A stretch of 64,000 bases of DNA from an uncultured Pelagibacteraceae bacterium (GTDB lineage: Bacteria > Pseudomonadota > Alphaproteobacteria > Pelagibacterales > Pelagibacteraceae), in the NCBI GenBank assembly GCA_902587155.1, contig CACIKE010000003.1, forward strand, positions 45,437 through 109,436, given 5' to 3'. Made by a program: the position numbers and the translations under genes. The notes below the pieces were generated by a model, which did not search any database, was not told where the DNA came from, and saw only the letters and a list, made by a program, of their open reading frames with translations. Shown here piece by piece: positions 39,898 to 48,539 of the stretch. How positions within the stretch are numbered: position 1 is the first letter of the stretch; each line of letters opens with the position of its first letter.

Positions 39898-40314
39898 TTA
39901 CCTTTCTTTGTATGGTTCTGAAATTAAAGCTACTTTTGTAAATCCTGAACCTGAGAGTAACCCCATAATTTCAAGGACTCTACCGTAATTAATAGTTTTA
40001 TCCCCTCTTACATAAATTCTTGTATCAGTCCGATTTTTTGAGACCGCTAACACTTTTGCAATGATTTTTTCATATTCAACTTTTGACTCTTGAATAAAAA
40101 TTTCACCTTTTGAATTTATAGTTAAAGTAAGAGGCTCTTGCTCTTCCGGGAGCGAGTCAGCTGAACTTTCTGGCAAATCAACCTGAACTCCTACTGTTAA
40201 TAAAGGTGCAGTTACCATGAAAATAATTAGTAAGACCAACATTACATCTACAAATGGTGTCACATTTATTTCACTCATTGGTTCTTTTGATGAGCGATTA
40301 AACTTGAATGCCAT
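39898..40314 (-). CDS. tolR: Tol-Pal system protein TolR
   Basis: 138 residues, ExbD/TolR family: cytoplasmic start, one transmembrane helix beginning I-N-V-T-P-F-V-D-V-M-L-V-L-L-I-I-F with the proton-path Asp, then a periplasmic domain ending in I-M-G-L-L-x-x-x-G-F-T-K-V-A-L. Forms the proton-driven motor with TolQ; gap to tolQ is 1 bp. Confidence 0.96.
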   Translation of the reverse strand: MAFKFNRSSKEPMSEINVTPFVDVMLVLLIIFMVTAPLLTVGVQVDLPESSADSLPEEQEPLTLTINSKGEIFIQESKVEYEKIIAKVLAVSKNRTDTRIYVRGDKTINYGRVLEIMGLLSGSGFTKVALISEPYKER

Positions 40315-40315
40315 T

Positions 40316-40990
40316 CTAGATAATAGTTAAAAATCTTTTAGAAAAGTTTTCTAGCTTTTGCGAATATTTCAAAGAGTCATTATTAAATTTATTGTATGCG
40401 ATTACCGCGGGAATAGCTGCCAATAAACCTAATGCAGTAGCAAAAAGAGCTTCTGCAATTCCAGGTGCTACAATTGCTAAACTTGTATTCCTTGAAATTG
40501 CAATAGATTGAAAAGAATTCATTATACCCCAAACAGTCCCAAATAATCCTATAAAGGGTGCTGTAGATCCAACAGTTGCTAAAAAGGTAAATCCCTTTGT
40601 AATTTTAGACATTTGTTTTTCTATCCCAGTTTCTAACATTGAAGTCATTCTAGCATTCAAATCTGTTTTAGATCTTCTTTTAAGAAGATTTTGCATAGCG
40701 TCTTTAAAAATAAGTGCCATTGGGTCATTTATATTTCCCGGAAGATTGTTGTAAAAAGACTCTGCAGATTTTGAATTCCAAAACTTAGTTTCGAATTCTT
40801 CTGAACTTTGATTTATTTTTTTAAATAATTTAAATTTTTCGAAGATTACCGCCCATGAATAAACTGAGCATGCAATTAGAATAATAATGACTGATTTTAC
40901 AATTATATCAGCTCTTATAAATAAGTTCATAAGCGAAAAATCAGCGCTTGATGCAAGTCCTACTGCTTGGGATGAAATATCAGCTTCCAT
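40316..40990 (-). CDS. tolQ: Tol-Pal system protein TolQ
   Basis: 224 residues, ExbB/TolQ/MotA family with three transmembrane helices (~29-47, ~135-157, ~170-190). G-L-F-G-T-V-W-G-I-M-N-S-F and the P-G-I-A-E-A-L-F-A-T-A-L-G-L-L-A-A-I-P-A helix carry the proton-channel Thr and Glu. First gene of the tolQRAB-pal-cpoB set; ybgC, its usual partner, is absent. Confidence 0.96.
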   Translation of the reverse strand: MEADISSQAVGLASSADFSLMNLFIRADIIVKSVIIILIACSVYSWAVIFEKFKLFKKINQSSEEFETKFWNSKSAESFYNNLPGNINDPMALIFKDAMQNLLKRRSKTDLNARMTSMLETGIEKQMSKITKGFTFLATVGSTAPFIGLFGTVWGIMNSFQSIAISRNTSLAIVAPGIAEALFATALGLLAAIPAVIAYNKFNNDSLKYSQKLENFSKRFLTII

Positions 40991-41042
40991 AAGATCTTCT
41001 CACACTTAAATGTGTCATGAATTTGACTTCAAAAGTCGAAGA

Positions 41043-41534
41043 TTAATCCTCTTTTTGGTGAGTTTCATAGTAAAAACTCGCAATTAGAATAGCATCAGCT
41101 TTGTTAGAGTCTTTTTTTTTTGAAAGTTGTGTTGAGAAATAAGGAAATATTTCAATTGCTCTTGTTCTACTAGCATCTTTTTGAGAATTAATTAAATTAA
41201 AATATTTTTTCCATTTAGCTGGTCTTACAAAAAACATTGGTAATTGCATTGCAGAACATATCCCTTTTAAAATCCCAAAAGACTGACCAAAATTAAACAT
41301 ACTAGTTACGCCTTGTCCTGGCATTGCAGAAACTTGTTCTATCACAACTCTAATTTCATCCTCTTTTTTATTAATTCTTTTTAAAAATTCGTTATAAATT
41401 TGGGCACCGTTAACTTGTTTTTTATTTTTTTTACCCTCTGTCATGACTGGCATTTCAATTACTTCAAGAATTCTTCCATCTTTAAAAAAACAAATTGAGC
41501 CCGAAATACCTGGATCTATACCAATTATAAGCAT
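41043..41534 (-). CDS. RuvC-like Holliday-junction nuclease (divergent)
   Basis: 163 residues. RNase H-like fold: D7 in I-G-I-D-P-G, E66 in V-V-I-E-Q-V and D147 in N-K-A-D-A-I-L-I-A match three catalytic acids of RuvC, but the following motif M-P-G-Q-G-V-T-S-M-F-N-F-G-Q-S-F-G and the lack of the usual H-x-x-D ending are closer to phage/organellar-type RuvC relatives. It sits where ruvC normally sits, between yebC and tolQ, but ruvA, ruvB and ybgC are missing. Resolvase activity is probable, not proven. Confidence 0.75.
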   Translation of the reverse strand: MLIIGIDPGISGSICFFKDGRILEVIEMPVMTEGKKNKKQVNGAQIYNEFLKRINKKEDEIRVVIEQVSAMPGQGVTSMFNFGQSFGILKGICSAMQLPMFFVRPAKWKKYFNLINSQKDASRTRAIEIFPYFSTQLSKKKDSNKADAILIASFYYETHQKED

Positions 41535-41543
41535 ATTCTATAT

Positions 41544-42266
41544 TTAGTTTAAAAATTTAGCATTTGAATAAATATTTTGCACGTCATCATCATCTTCCAA
41601 TATTTCAAAAAAACTAATTAGCTCCCTTTTTTTTTCCTCTGAAATTTCAACTGCGTTTAGAGGCACCCACTCTATTCCTGTCGAAATAAAATTACTTATT
41701 TTTTTCTCCAGCTCTTTTTTAACATTATAAATATCATTTATTGAACACTGTATCTCATGAAATTCTTTATCCGATTTACATTCATTTGCGCCAGCCTCAA
41801 TAGCAAGTTCTAATATATCTTCATCCGAAATTTCATTTTTATCAATTTTGATTACCCCTAATTGAGAAAAATGATGTGATGCTGAACCTTGAGTTCCCAA
41901 ACTTCCTCCTGATTTTTGAAAAATTGTTCTTATATTCGAAGCGGTTCTATTTTTATTATCAGTTAAAGTCTCAACTATAACAGCAACTCTTTCGGGTCCA
42001 AAACCTTCATATCTCAAATTTTCAAAATTTGACTGATTACTAATTGAGGACTTATCTATAGCTCTCGCTATATTGTCTTTAGGCATATTTGCAGACCTCG
42101 CAGCTTGCACAGCAGAACGTAATCTCGGGTTCATAGCTGGATCTTTATCACCTAACTTAGCTGCAACGGTAATCTCTTTAGATAGCTTAGAAAAGATTTT
42201 CGATCTTTCTTTATCAGCTTTACCTTTTTTGTGTTTTATGCCTGCCCAATGAGAATGTCCTGCCAT
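41544..42266 (-). CDS. yebC: YebC/PmpR-family transcription/translation factor
   Basis: 240 residues. N terminus M-A-G-H-S-H-W-A-G-I-K-H-K-K-G and D-x-x-R-x-K-x-F-S-K-L are diagnostic. Three-domain acidic family linked to regulation of quorum and recombination genes and to rescue of ribosomes stalled on proline-rich sequence. Located next to the RuvC-like gene as in most bacteria. Confidence 0.95.
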   Translation of the reverse strand: MAGHSHWAGIKHKKGKADKERSKIFSKLSKEITVAAKLGDKDPAMNPRLRSAVQAARSANMPKDNIARAIDKSSISNQSNFENLRYEGFGPERVAVIVETLTDNKNRTASNIRTIFQKSGGSLGTQGSASHHFSQLGVIKIDKNEISDEDILELAIEAGANECKSDKEFHEIQCSINDIYNVKKELEKKISNFISTGIEWVPLNAVEISEEKKRELISFFEILEDDDDVQNIYSNAKFLN

Positions 42267-42272
42267 AAAAAA

Positions 42273-43076
42273 TTAAGTATTTTTTAAAAGACCTCCAAAT
42301 ATATAACTATCGATACTATCTGCTAAGCCAGTTTCTAAATTACAATTTACTATAACTCCACTCAATGAAGCTTCTCCATCAGCTGGAAAATGTTTAGTTG
42401 AATCCTTTTTCATGAATCTATTAATAGAATTATCTTTATTCATACCTATAACTGAGTCATAATCTCCACACATTCCCGCGTCTGTTTGATAAGCAGTGCC
42501 ATTTTTTAAAATTCTTGCATCATTAGTAGGTATGTGGGTATGAGTTCCAATAACGAGTGTTGCTTTTCCATCAAAATAATGACCGATAGCATTTTTTTCA
42601 CTTGTTATTTCTCCATGGAAATCAACAATCAGGAAATCATAATCTTTTTTTAAATTATATTTTTCTAAAAAATCTTTTGAAGTTTTAAAAACATCATCAC
42701 ACTTTTTCATAAAAACATTTCCCATTAAATTTAAAACTCCTACCTTGTAATTTTTTTTTGATTTATAAATCTCAAATCCTCTACCAGGAGCAGGTTCAAA
42801 TAAATTTTTGGGTCTTAATAATCTATTCTCCTTATCAATAAAATTCATTATGTCTTTTTGATCCCAAACATGGTTTCCAGTTGTAATAACATCAACTCCG
42901 TTTTCAAAGAAATTTTGACAAATTTCTTTTGTTAAACCAACGCCGGTATCATCAGCATTCTCAGCATTAATAATTACAAAATCGATATTATTTTTTTGAA
43001 TCTGATCTAATAAATCATTAGTTATCTTTCTAGATCCTGACAATCCAACAACATCACCTAAAAATAAAATTTTCAT
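42273..43076 (-). CDS. YmdB-type metallophosphoesterase
   Basis: 267 residues. M-K-I-L-F-L-G-D-V-V-G with the first metal Asp, N-A-E-N-A, T-G-N-H-V-W-D-Q, D-F-H-G-E and the G-T-H-T-H-I-P-T-N-D metal block match the YmdB family of calcineurin-like phosphodiesterases, cyclic-nucleotide phosphodiesterases in Bacillus. Substrate here unknown. Overlap-free, with 6-bp gaps on both sides. Confidence 0.9.
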   Translation of the reverse strand: MKILFLGDVVGLSGSRKITNDLLDQIQKNNIDFVIINAENADDTGVGLTKEICQNFFENGVDVITTGNHVWDQKDIMNFIDKENRLLRPKNLFEPAPGRGFEIYKSKKNYKVGVLNLMGNVFMKKCDDVFKTSKDFLEKYNLKKDYDFLIVDFHGEITSEKNAIGHYFDGKATLVIGTHTHIPTNDARILKNGTAYQTDAGMCGDYDSVIGMNKDNSINRFMKKDSTKHFPADGEASLSGVIVNCNLETGLADSIDSYIFGGLLKNT

Positions 43077-43082
43077 AAAAAA

Positions 43083-43616
43083 TTATTCATTTGTTATAAT
43101 AAAATCTAACCCAATATCATAACTATTAGTTGGTATTTTTTTTACTTTTTGAAAAGTGTAGGCAAATCCAATTGTTAGAACTTTTTTTCGTTTTCTAACT
43201 TTCTTAATATACCTATCATAAAATCCTCCACCGTAGCCAATCCTATTAAAATTTTTATCAAACGCTACAATGGGCACTAACAAAACATCTGGATATTTTA
43301 CCATTTTTGAAATTGGTTCTGGTATTCCAAATTTATTTATAGCCAAAGGATCATTTGTTGACCATTGGTAAAAGCTCATTTGTGAATTTTTCTTTATTCT
43401 GGGTAATGTTATAATAAACTTTCTTTTTTCAAATTTTTTTAAGATTTGCAAAATATCTAATTCATAATTATATGGGTAATAACCACCAATTATCCTACCT
43501 AAGACCTTTTTTCTTTTTAAAATATTCAAAATTAAATCAAAATTAAAAGTGAATTTTTTAATTTTTTTTTGTTTTCTTATTTTTAATATTTTTTTTCTAA
43601 TTTGAGATTTATTCAC
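43083..43616 (-). CDS. 5-formyltetrahydrofolate cyclo-ligase
   Basis: 177 residues. ATP-dependent conversion of 5-formyl-THF to methenyl-THF. N-terminal K-x-x-I-R-K-K-I-L-K-I-R-K; substrate/ATP motif D-x-x-x-x-R-I-G-Y-G-G-G-F-Y-D-R (~127-140). Lies 6 bp from zapA; in many proteobacteria 6S RNA lies between these genes, but here there is no room for it. Confidence 0.93.
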   Translation of the reverse strand: MNKSQIRKKILKIRKQKKIKKFTFNFDLILNILKRKKVLGRIIGGYYPYNYELDILQILKKFEKRKFIITLPRIKKNSQMSFYQWSTNDPLAINKFGIPEPISKMVKYPDVLLVPIVAFDKNFNRIGYGGGFYDRYIKKVRKRKKVLTIGFAYTFQKVKKIPTNSYDIGLDFIITNE

Positions 43617-43622
43617 AAAGTT

Positions 43623-44069
43623 CTATTGAGATATTTTATCTATATTTGCTTTTTCAACAAAATTTGAAATCTCATCAGCAGCTGCATCAATTAACTTTTC
43701 ATAATGTTTTTGATTCTGCACAATTTCATCTTTTAATTCTACTTGATTTTTACTCAAATTTTTAATTTCTTCCTCTTTTCTATCTTTATATTCATAAACT
43801 AATGATTTTAACTCTCTAAATTTATTTGAGAGCTCTTTTAATTCTGTCTTTTTCTGCTCAACTTTTTTTTTAGTTTCATGGTATTCATCCATTACTTTTA
43901 CTGCAGTAATCAATAAAAGTTTATTTTCACCAATATTTCCTAAATCATTTTTTAAATCATTAAACTTTTGATTGATTTGTATTAATAATTCTTCAAGATG
44001 TTCTTCTTGTCCATCGTCACATGACAACAAAAACTCTTTGCCATTGAATTTTATAGTTACGTTTGCCAT
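43623..44069 (-). CDS. zapA: Cell division protein ZapA
   Basis: 148 residues. An N-terminal ZapA fold (V-T-I-K-F-N-G-K-E-F-L-L, then L-x-E-L-L-I-Q-I-N-Q-K-F) is followed by a conserved A-V-K-V-M-D-E-Y helix and a long coiled coil. Bundles FtsZ filaments. Overlaps the upstream coiled-coil gene by 13 nt. Longer than the ~105-residue E. coli protein because of the coiled coil. Confidence 0.88.
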   Translation of the reverse strand: MANVTIKFNGKEFLLSCDDGQEEHLEELLIQINQKFNDLKNDLGNIGENKLLLITAVKVMDEYHETKKKVEQKKTELKELSNKFRELKSLVYEYKDRKEEEIKNLSKNQVELKDEIVQNQKHYEKLIDAAADEISNFVEKANIDKISQ

Positions 44070-44380
44070 TTATCGATTTCATCCATTAAAGTATTAGTTT
44101 CTTGATTTAATTCATCTATTTTTTCTGAAAATTCTAATCTTTTTTTTTCTTCAATTTTTTCTCTATTTTGCAATTCTTCTAACTTTCTCGATAAATTTTC
44201 ATGCTCATCTACTAAAGTTTGGTATTTTTTCTCTATTTCAGATTTTTCAATTTCTAATTGATTTTTTTGTTCTCCAAGAATTTCAATATTTTTTTTTATG
44301 TCTGGATTTTCTAGGTTTAAATTTTTTAGTTTCGTTAATGCTAAATTTAGCTTTTTTTCTTTTTCAAGAATAGAATTCAT
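44057..44380 (-). CDS. Small coiled-coil protein upstream of zapA
   Basis: 107 residues, almost entirely heptad-patterned: Leu/Ile at a/d positions, rich in E, K, N and Q. No catalytic motif. Position and shape recall the small DUF4164/ZapB-like coiled-coil proteins encoded next to zapA in alphaproteobacteria; a divisome role is inferred from context only. Its start is 53 bp from that of the divergent tkt. Confidence 0.75.
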   Translation of the reverse strand: MNSILEKEKKLNLALTKLKNLNLENPDIKKNIEILGEQKNQLEIEKSEIEKKYQTLVDEHENLSRKLEELQNREKIEEKKRLEFSEKIDELNQETNTLMDEIDKWQT

Positions 44381-44433
44381 ATATATATGTTTATATTATT
44401 AAATAGAATCTTCTAAGTCTAGACAGGATAAAT

Positions 44434-46365
44434 TTGAGTAAATTTTATAAAGAATTAGCTAATTGTATTAGATTTCTCTCAATTGATGCTGTTCAAAAAG
44501 CGAACTCAGGTCACCCTGGAATGCCGATGGGAATGGCAGATGTTGCTACAGTGCTTTTTAAAGATTTTTTAAAATTTAATCCGAAAAATCCCAGCTGGAT
44601 TAATAGAGATAGATTTGTTCTTTCTGCTGGGCATGGATCAATGTTACTTTACTCTCTTCTTTATTTAACTGGTTACAAAAGTGTTTCTTTAAATGATATT
44701 AAAAATTTTAGACAATTGGAATCTATATGCGCTGGACATCCTGAATATCATCCAAATACTGGTATTGAAACTACTACAGGTCCATTGGGACAAGGAATCT
44801 CAAATGCAGTTGGGTTTGCAATATCAGAAGAAATTTTAAAAAAACAATTAGGGAAAAAAAAGATCAATCATAAAACTTACGTTCTCGCTGGAGACGGATG
44901 CTTAATGGAGGGTATTAGTCACGAATCATTGAGCTTAGCTGGACATCTAAAATTAAAGAATCTTATTTTATTATTTGATAATAATTCTATTTCAATCGAT
45001 GGTCCTACTAACTTAGCTGTTTCAGATGATCACGAAAAAAGATTTAGAAGCTACGGATGGGACTTCTTAAAAATTAATGGTCATGATTTTAAAGAAATAT
45101 CTAAAGCTTTAAAAAAAGCACAAAAATCAAAAAAACCTATAGCAATTTCATGTAAAACAATAATTGGTTATGGATCTCCAAACAAAAGGGGTAAGGCTTC
45201 ATCTCATGGAAGTCCATTAGGTGATGAGGAAATAAAACTTGTTAGAAAAAAACTAAAATGGAAATATGAGCCATTCAAGATTCCGACTGAATTATTAAGT
45301 GAATGGAGAAAAATTGGAGAAAGAGCCTCACAAAAATCTCAGAAAGATAAAGTAAACTTTTCAAACTTTAAAAGTTTAAATTCATTTAAAAAATTAATTG
45401 AAAAAGTAAAAGTTGAGTATACTAAAAATACGAAACCAATTGCTACAAGGAAATCGTCTGAAATATTTTTGAACATTATAGCAAAATTTCCTTACTTAAT
45501 TGGTGGTTCAGCTGATTTAGCTGGATCAAATAATACTAAAACTAAAGATCATAAAATAATCAAACCAGGGGATTTTTCAGGAAATTATATTCATTATGGA
45601 GTTAGAGAACACGCTATGTGCGGAATAATGAATGGTATAGCATTACACAGTGGCTTAATTCCTTATGGCGGAACGTTTCTAATATTTAGTGACTATTGTA
45701 AACCATCTATCAGACTAGCAGCGATGATGAAACAACAAGTTATATATGTTTTTACTCATGACTCTATTGGCTTGGGTGAGGATGGCCCAACTCATCAGCC
45801 AATAGAACAATTAACAAGTTTAAGATCTATTCCGAATTTGAATGTTTTTAGACCTTCAGACACCATTGAAACTTTTGAGTGTTGGGAATTAGCTCTTGAA
45901 AGTAAAAATATTCCAAGTGTAATTTCACTAACCAGACAAGGTGTCAATCCTGTTAGACTTGAAAAGTCTCTTAAAAATAAGTCGTCTTTTGGTGCTTATG
46001 AAATTTTTAGAACTGGGGATAATATAAGTGTAACAATTTTAGCAACTGGGTCTGAAACAAGTTTAGCAGGTGATGTGGGTCATAAATTAGCCACAGATGG
46101 TATTTATTCCAAAATCATATCAATGCCTTGTCAAAATATATTTGATCAACAAAGTGAAGAATACAAAAAAAAAATATTAGGTGAAACTGAGCTAGTAGTA
46201 TCTATAGAAGCCTCCGAAACGAATTATTGGAAAAAATATACTGGTATAAATGGATTAAACTTTGGAATAAACGACTTTGGAAAAAGCGCACCATATAAAA
46301 AAATCTATGACCATTTCAAGTTAAATTCTGAAAGCATTATAAAAAAAATCAAAGAAAAATTATGA
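44434..46365 (+). CDS. tkt: Transketolase
   Basis: 643 residues. TPP enzyme of the pentose phosphate pathway. A-N-S-G-H-P-G-M-P-M-G (~23), G-H-G-S-M-L-L-Y-S-L, T-G-P-L-G-Q-G, TPP motif G-D-G-C-L-M-E-G (~151), and H-D-S-I-G-L-G-E-D-G-P-T-H-Q-P. The start is a TTG, supported by AGGA 5 nt upstream and by the correct N terminus. Overlaps gapA by 4 nt. Confidence 0.96.
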   Translation: MSKFYKELANCIRFLSIDAVQKANSGHPGMPMGMADVATVLFKDFLKFNPKNPSWINRDRFVLSAGHGSMLLYSLLYLTGYKSVSLNDIKNFRQLESICAGHPEYHPNTGIETTTGPLGQGISNAVGFAISEEILKKQLGKKKINHKTYVLAGDGCLMEGISHESLSLAGHLKLKNLILLFDNNSISIDGPTNLAVSDDHEKRFRSYGWDFLKINGHDFKEISKALKKAQKSKKPIAISCKTIIGYGSPNKRGKASSHGSPLGDEEIKLVRKKLKWKYEPFKIPTELLSEWRKIGERASQKSQKDKVNFSNFKSLNSFKKLIEKVKVEYTKNTKPIATRKSSEIFLNIIAKFPYLIGGSADLAGSNNTKTKDHKIIKPGDFSGNYIHYGVREHAMCGIMNGIALHSGLIPYGGTFLIFSDYCKPSIRLAAMMKQQVIYVFTHDSIGLGEDGPTHQPIEQLTSLRSIPNLNVFRPSDTIETFECWELALESKNIPSVISLTRQGVNPVRLEKSLKNKSSFGAYEIFRTGDNISVTILATGSETSLAGDVGHKLATDGIYSKIISMPCQNIFDQQSEEYKKKILGETELVVSIEASETNYWKKYTGINGLNFGINDFGKSAPYKKIYDHFKLNSESIIKKIKEKL

Positions 46366-47360
46366 AAATAAAAATTGGTATTAATGGAATGGGGCGAATT
46401 GGAAGAATGATTCTTCGCTCTATTTACGAGGGAAATAAAAAAATAGAAATTATGCATATTAATAATAGAACAAATTCTGAAACTTGCTCAACTCTTTTAA
46501 AATATGACTCGATTCATGGAAAATTTAAAGCTGATATAAGCTATGATGAAAATAATCTTATTGTAAATAAAAACAAAATTTCTTTTGGTCAAGAAACAAA
46601 TTTAAATAAAATTAATTGGAAAAAATATGGTGTTGATTACGTGTTTGAGTGTACTGGAAAATTTAATTCTAAAGATAAATTGCAACCACATCTTAATAAC
46701 GGAGCGAAAAAAGTTATTGTCTCAGCTCCATGCAAAAATGCAGATAAAACTATTGTCTTTGGAGTAAATGAATCTGAACTAAAAAAAGAAGATAAAATTG
46801 TCTCTGCTGCATCCTGCACAACAAATTGCCTAGCGCCAGTTGCTCATATTTTAAATGAAAATTTTGGGATAGAAAAAGGTTTTATGACAACCATACATTC
46901 ATTTACCAGCGATCAAAGAATTTTAGATAATTCACATAAAGACCCTAGAAGAGCTAGATCTGCTAGTCAATCAATCGTGCCAACTTCTACTGGTGCGTCA
47001 AAAGCTATAGGTGAAATAATTCCTTCCCTCAAAGGAAAGTTAGAAGGTATAGCAATGAGAGTACCAACCCCAAATGTTTCATTAATTGAATTTGTATTTT
47101 GTACAAAAAAAGATTTGAATGTTGAAAATATAAATTCAGCATTTAAGGATTTTAGTAAAAAAAATAAAATTATTGAAATCACAAAAGAAAAACTTGTTTC
47201 GATTGATTTTAATCATAATCCTGCCTCGTCAATTATTGATGCAAGTTTGACAAATGTGGTTGGCAAAAATATGGGAAAAGTCTCAGCGTGGTATGATAAT
47301 GAATGGGGTTTTTCAAATAGGATGTGTGATATAGCTGAATACCTTCATAAGACTTCTTAA
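46362..47360 (+). CDS. gap: Glyceraldehyde-3-phosphate dehydrogenase, type I
   Basis: 332 residues. N-terminal G-I-N-G-M-G-R-I-G-R NAD site, catalytic Cys in A-A-S-C-T-T-N-C-L-A-P (~153), S-x-x-I-V-P-T-S-T-G-A-S-K-A and W-Y-D-N-E-W-G-F-S-N-R. Starts inside the tkt stop (ATGA), ends on the pgk start (TAATG). Serves glycolysis or gluconeogenesis. Confidence 0.97.
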   Translation: MKIKIGINGMGRIGRMILRSIYEGNKKIEIMHINNRTNSETCSTLLKYDSIHGKFKADISYDENNLIVNKNKISFGQETNLNKINWKKYGVDYVFECTGKFNSKDKLQPHLNNGAKKVIVSAPCKNADKTIVFGVNESELKKEDKIVSAASCTTNCLAPVAHILNENFGIEKGFMTTIHSFTSDQRILDNSHKDPRRARSASQSIVPTSTGASKAIGEIIPSLKGKLEGIAMRVPTPNVSLIEFVFCTKKDLNVENINSAFKDFSKKNKIIEITKEKLVSIDFNHNPASSIIDASLTNVVGKNMGKVSAWYDNEWGFSNRMCDIAEYLHKTS

Positions 47361-48538
47361 TGAATAGTATAAAAGATCAGAAAAATCTTAATAAAAAAAA
47401 AGTTTTGTTAAGATTGGATTTAAATGTCCCATTAAAAAATGGCTTAATAACCGACGAAACAAGAATAAATAAGATTATTCCAATCATAGATTTTTTAATA
47501 AATGAGCAATCAAAGATCATAATAATTTCTCACGTAGGACGGCCAAAAGGTAAGGTAATTACAGATCTCTCATTAAAACCAATTTGTGAAAATATTGAAA
47601 AAAAAATAAATAGAAAAATTAGATTAGTAAAAGAAGATATCTTTAAATTAAAAAAAGAAGATTTATTTAAAGATACAAACGATCAAATAGTTTTTTTAGA
47701 GAATATTAGATTTTACAAAGAGGAAGAAAAAAATGACGCCAACTTTGCAAAACATTTATCTAAACTCGCTGATTTATATGTAAACGATGCTTTTTCTTGC
47801 TCTCATAGAGCGCACGCTTCTGTGAGTAAGATTACTGAATTTCTTCCATCTTTTGCTGGATTACAGTTGGAAACAGAAATTAATGCATTAAAAAAAGTTA
47901 CAACAGAAATCAAAAAACCAATTACTTGTATTATTGGAGGATCAAAAATTTCAACAAAAATTGGAATAATCAAAAATTTAATATCTAAATTTGATAATAT
48001 AATCATTGTGGGTGGAATGGCTAATAACATTATTAAATACAATGGGAACCAAATAGGTAAATCAATTAAAGAAGAAAATTGTGACCTAATGATCAAAGAG
48101 ATTTTTGAAACTTTGAAGAGTCATTCTTGTAAAATTATTTTTCCAGAGGACGTTTTGATTGGAAAAAATTTAGATGATGAACCTCAGATTAAAGAACTAG
48201 ATAATATCAAAGATGATGATATCATTTTGGATATTGGTCCTAAGACATTAGATAAGATAAAGGGTATAATTGAAAATAGTGAAACAGTTCTTTGGAATGG
48301 ACCAGCAGGTTATTTTGAAAATCCAAATTTTGCTAATGGCAGTTACAATATTGCAAAAGCTATTACGAAAAAAAATAAAAATAACACAATCTACTCAGTT
48401 GTTGGAGGTGGAGATACAATAGCTCTTATCAATAAAATTAGATTAATAGAAAATTTTAACTTTGTTTCAACTGCCGGTGGAGCATTTTTAGAATATCTTG
48501 AAGGAAAAGAGTTACCTGGTATAAAAGCTTTAAATTAA
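47360..48538 (+). CDS. pgk: Phosphoglycerate kinase
   Basis: 392 residues. R-L-D-L-N-V-P-L-K-N at the N terminus, S-H-V-G-R-P-K-G, E-N-I-R-F-Y, N-D-A-F-S-C-S-H-R-A-H-A-S, G-G-S-K-I-S-T-K and the C-terminal nucleotide loop G-G-G-D-T. The usual V-K-x-A-D-F... start is somewhat divergent. One-nt overlap with gap, 1-bp gap to the aldolase. Confidence 0.96.
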   Translation: MNSIKDQKNLNKKKVLLRLDLNVPLKNGLITDETRINKIIPIIDFLINEQSKIIIISHVGRPKGKVITDLSLKPICENIEKKINRKIRLVKEDIFKLKKEDLFKDTNDQIVFLENIRFYKEEEKNDANFAKHLSKLADLYVNDAFSCSHRAHASVSKITEFLPSFAGLQLETEINALKKVTTEIKKPITCIIGGSKISTKIGIIKNLISKFDNIIIVGGMANNIIKYNGNQIGKSIKEENCDLMIKEIFETLKSHSCKIIFPEDVLIGKNLDDEPQIKELDNIKDDDIILDIGPKTLDKIKGIIENSETVLWNGPAGYFENPNFANGSYNIAKAITKKNKNNTIYSVVGGGDTIALINKIRLIENFNFVSTAGGAFLEYLEGKELPGIKALN

Positions 48539-48539
48539 T

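Noticed and set aside
43617..43622. 6S RNA expected between zapA and the 5-formyl-THF cyclo-ligase gene
   Set aside because: Only 6 bp are present; no RNA can fit here.
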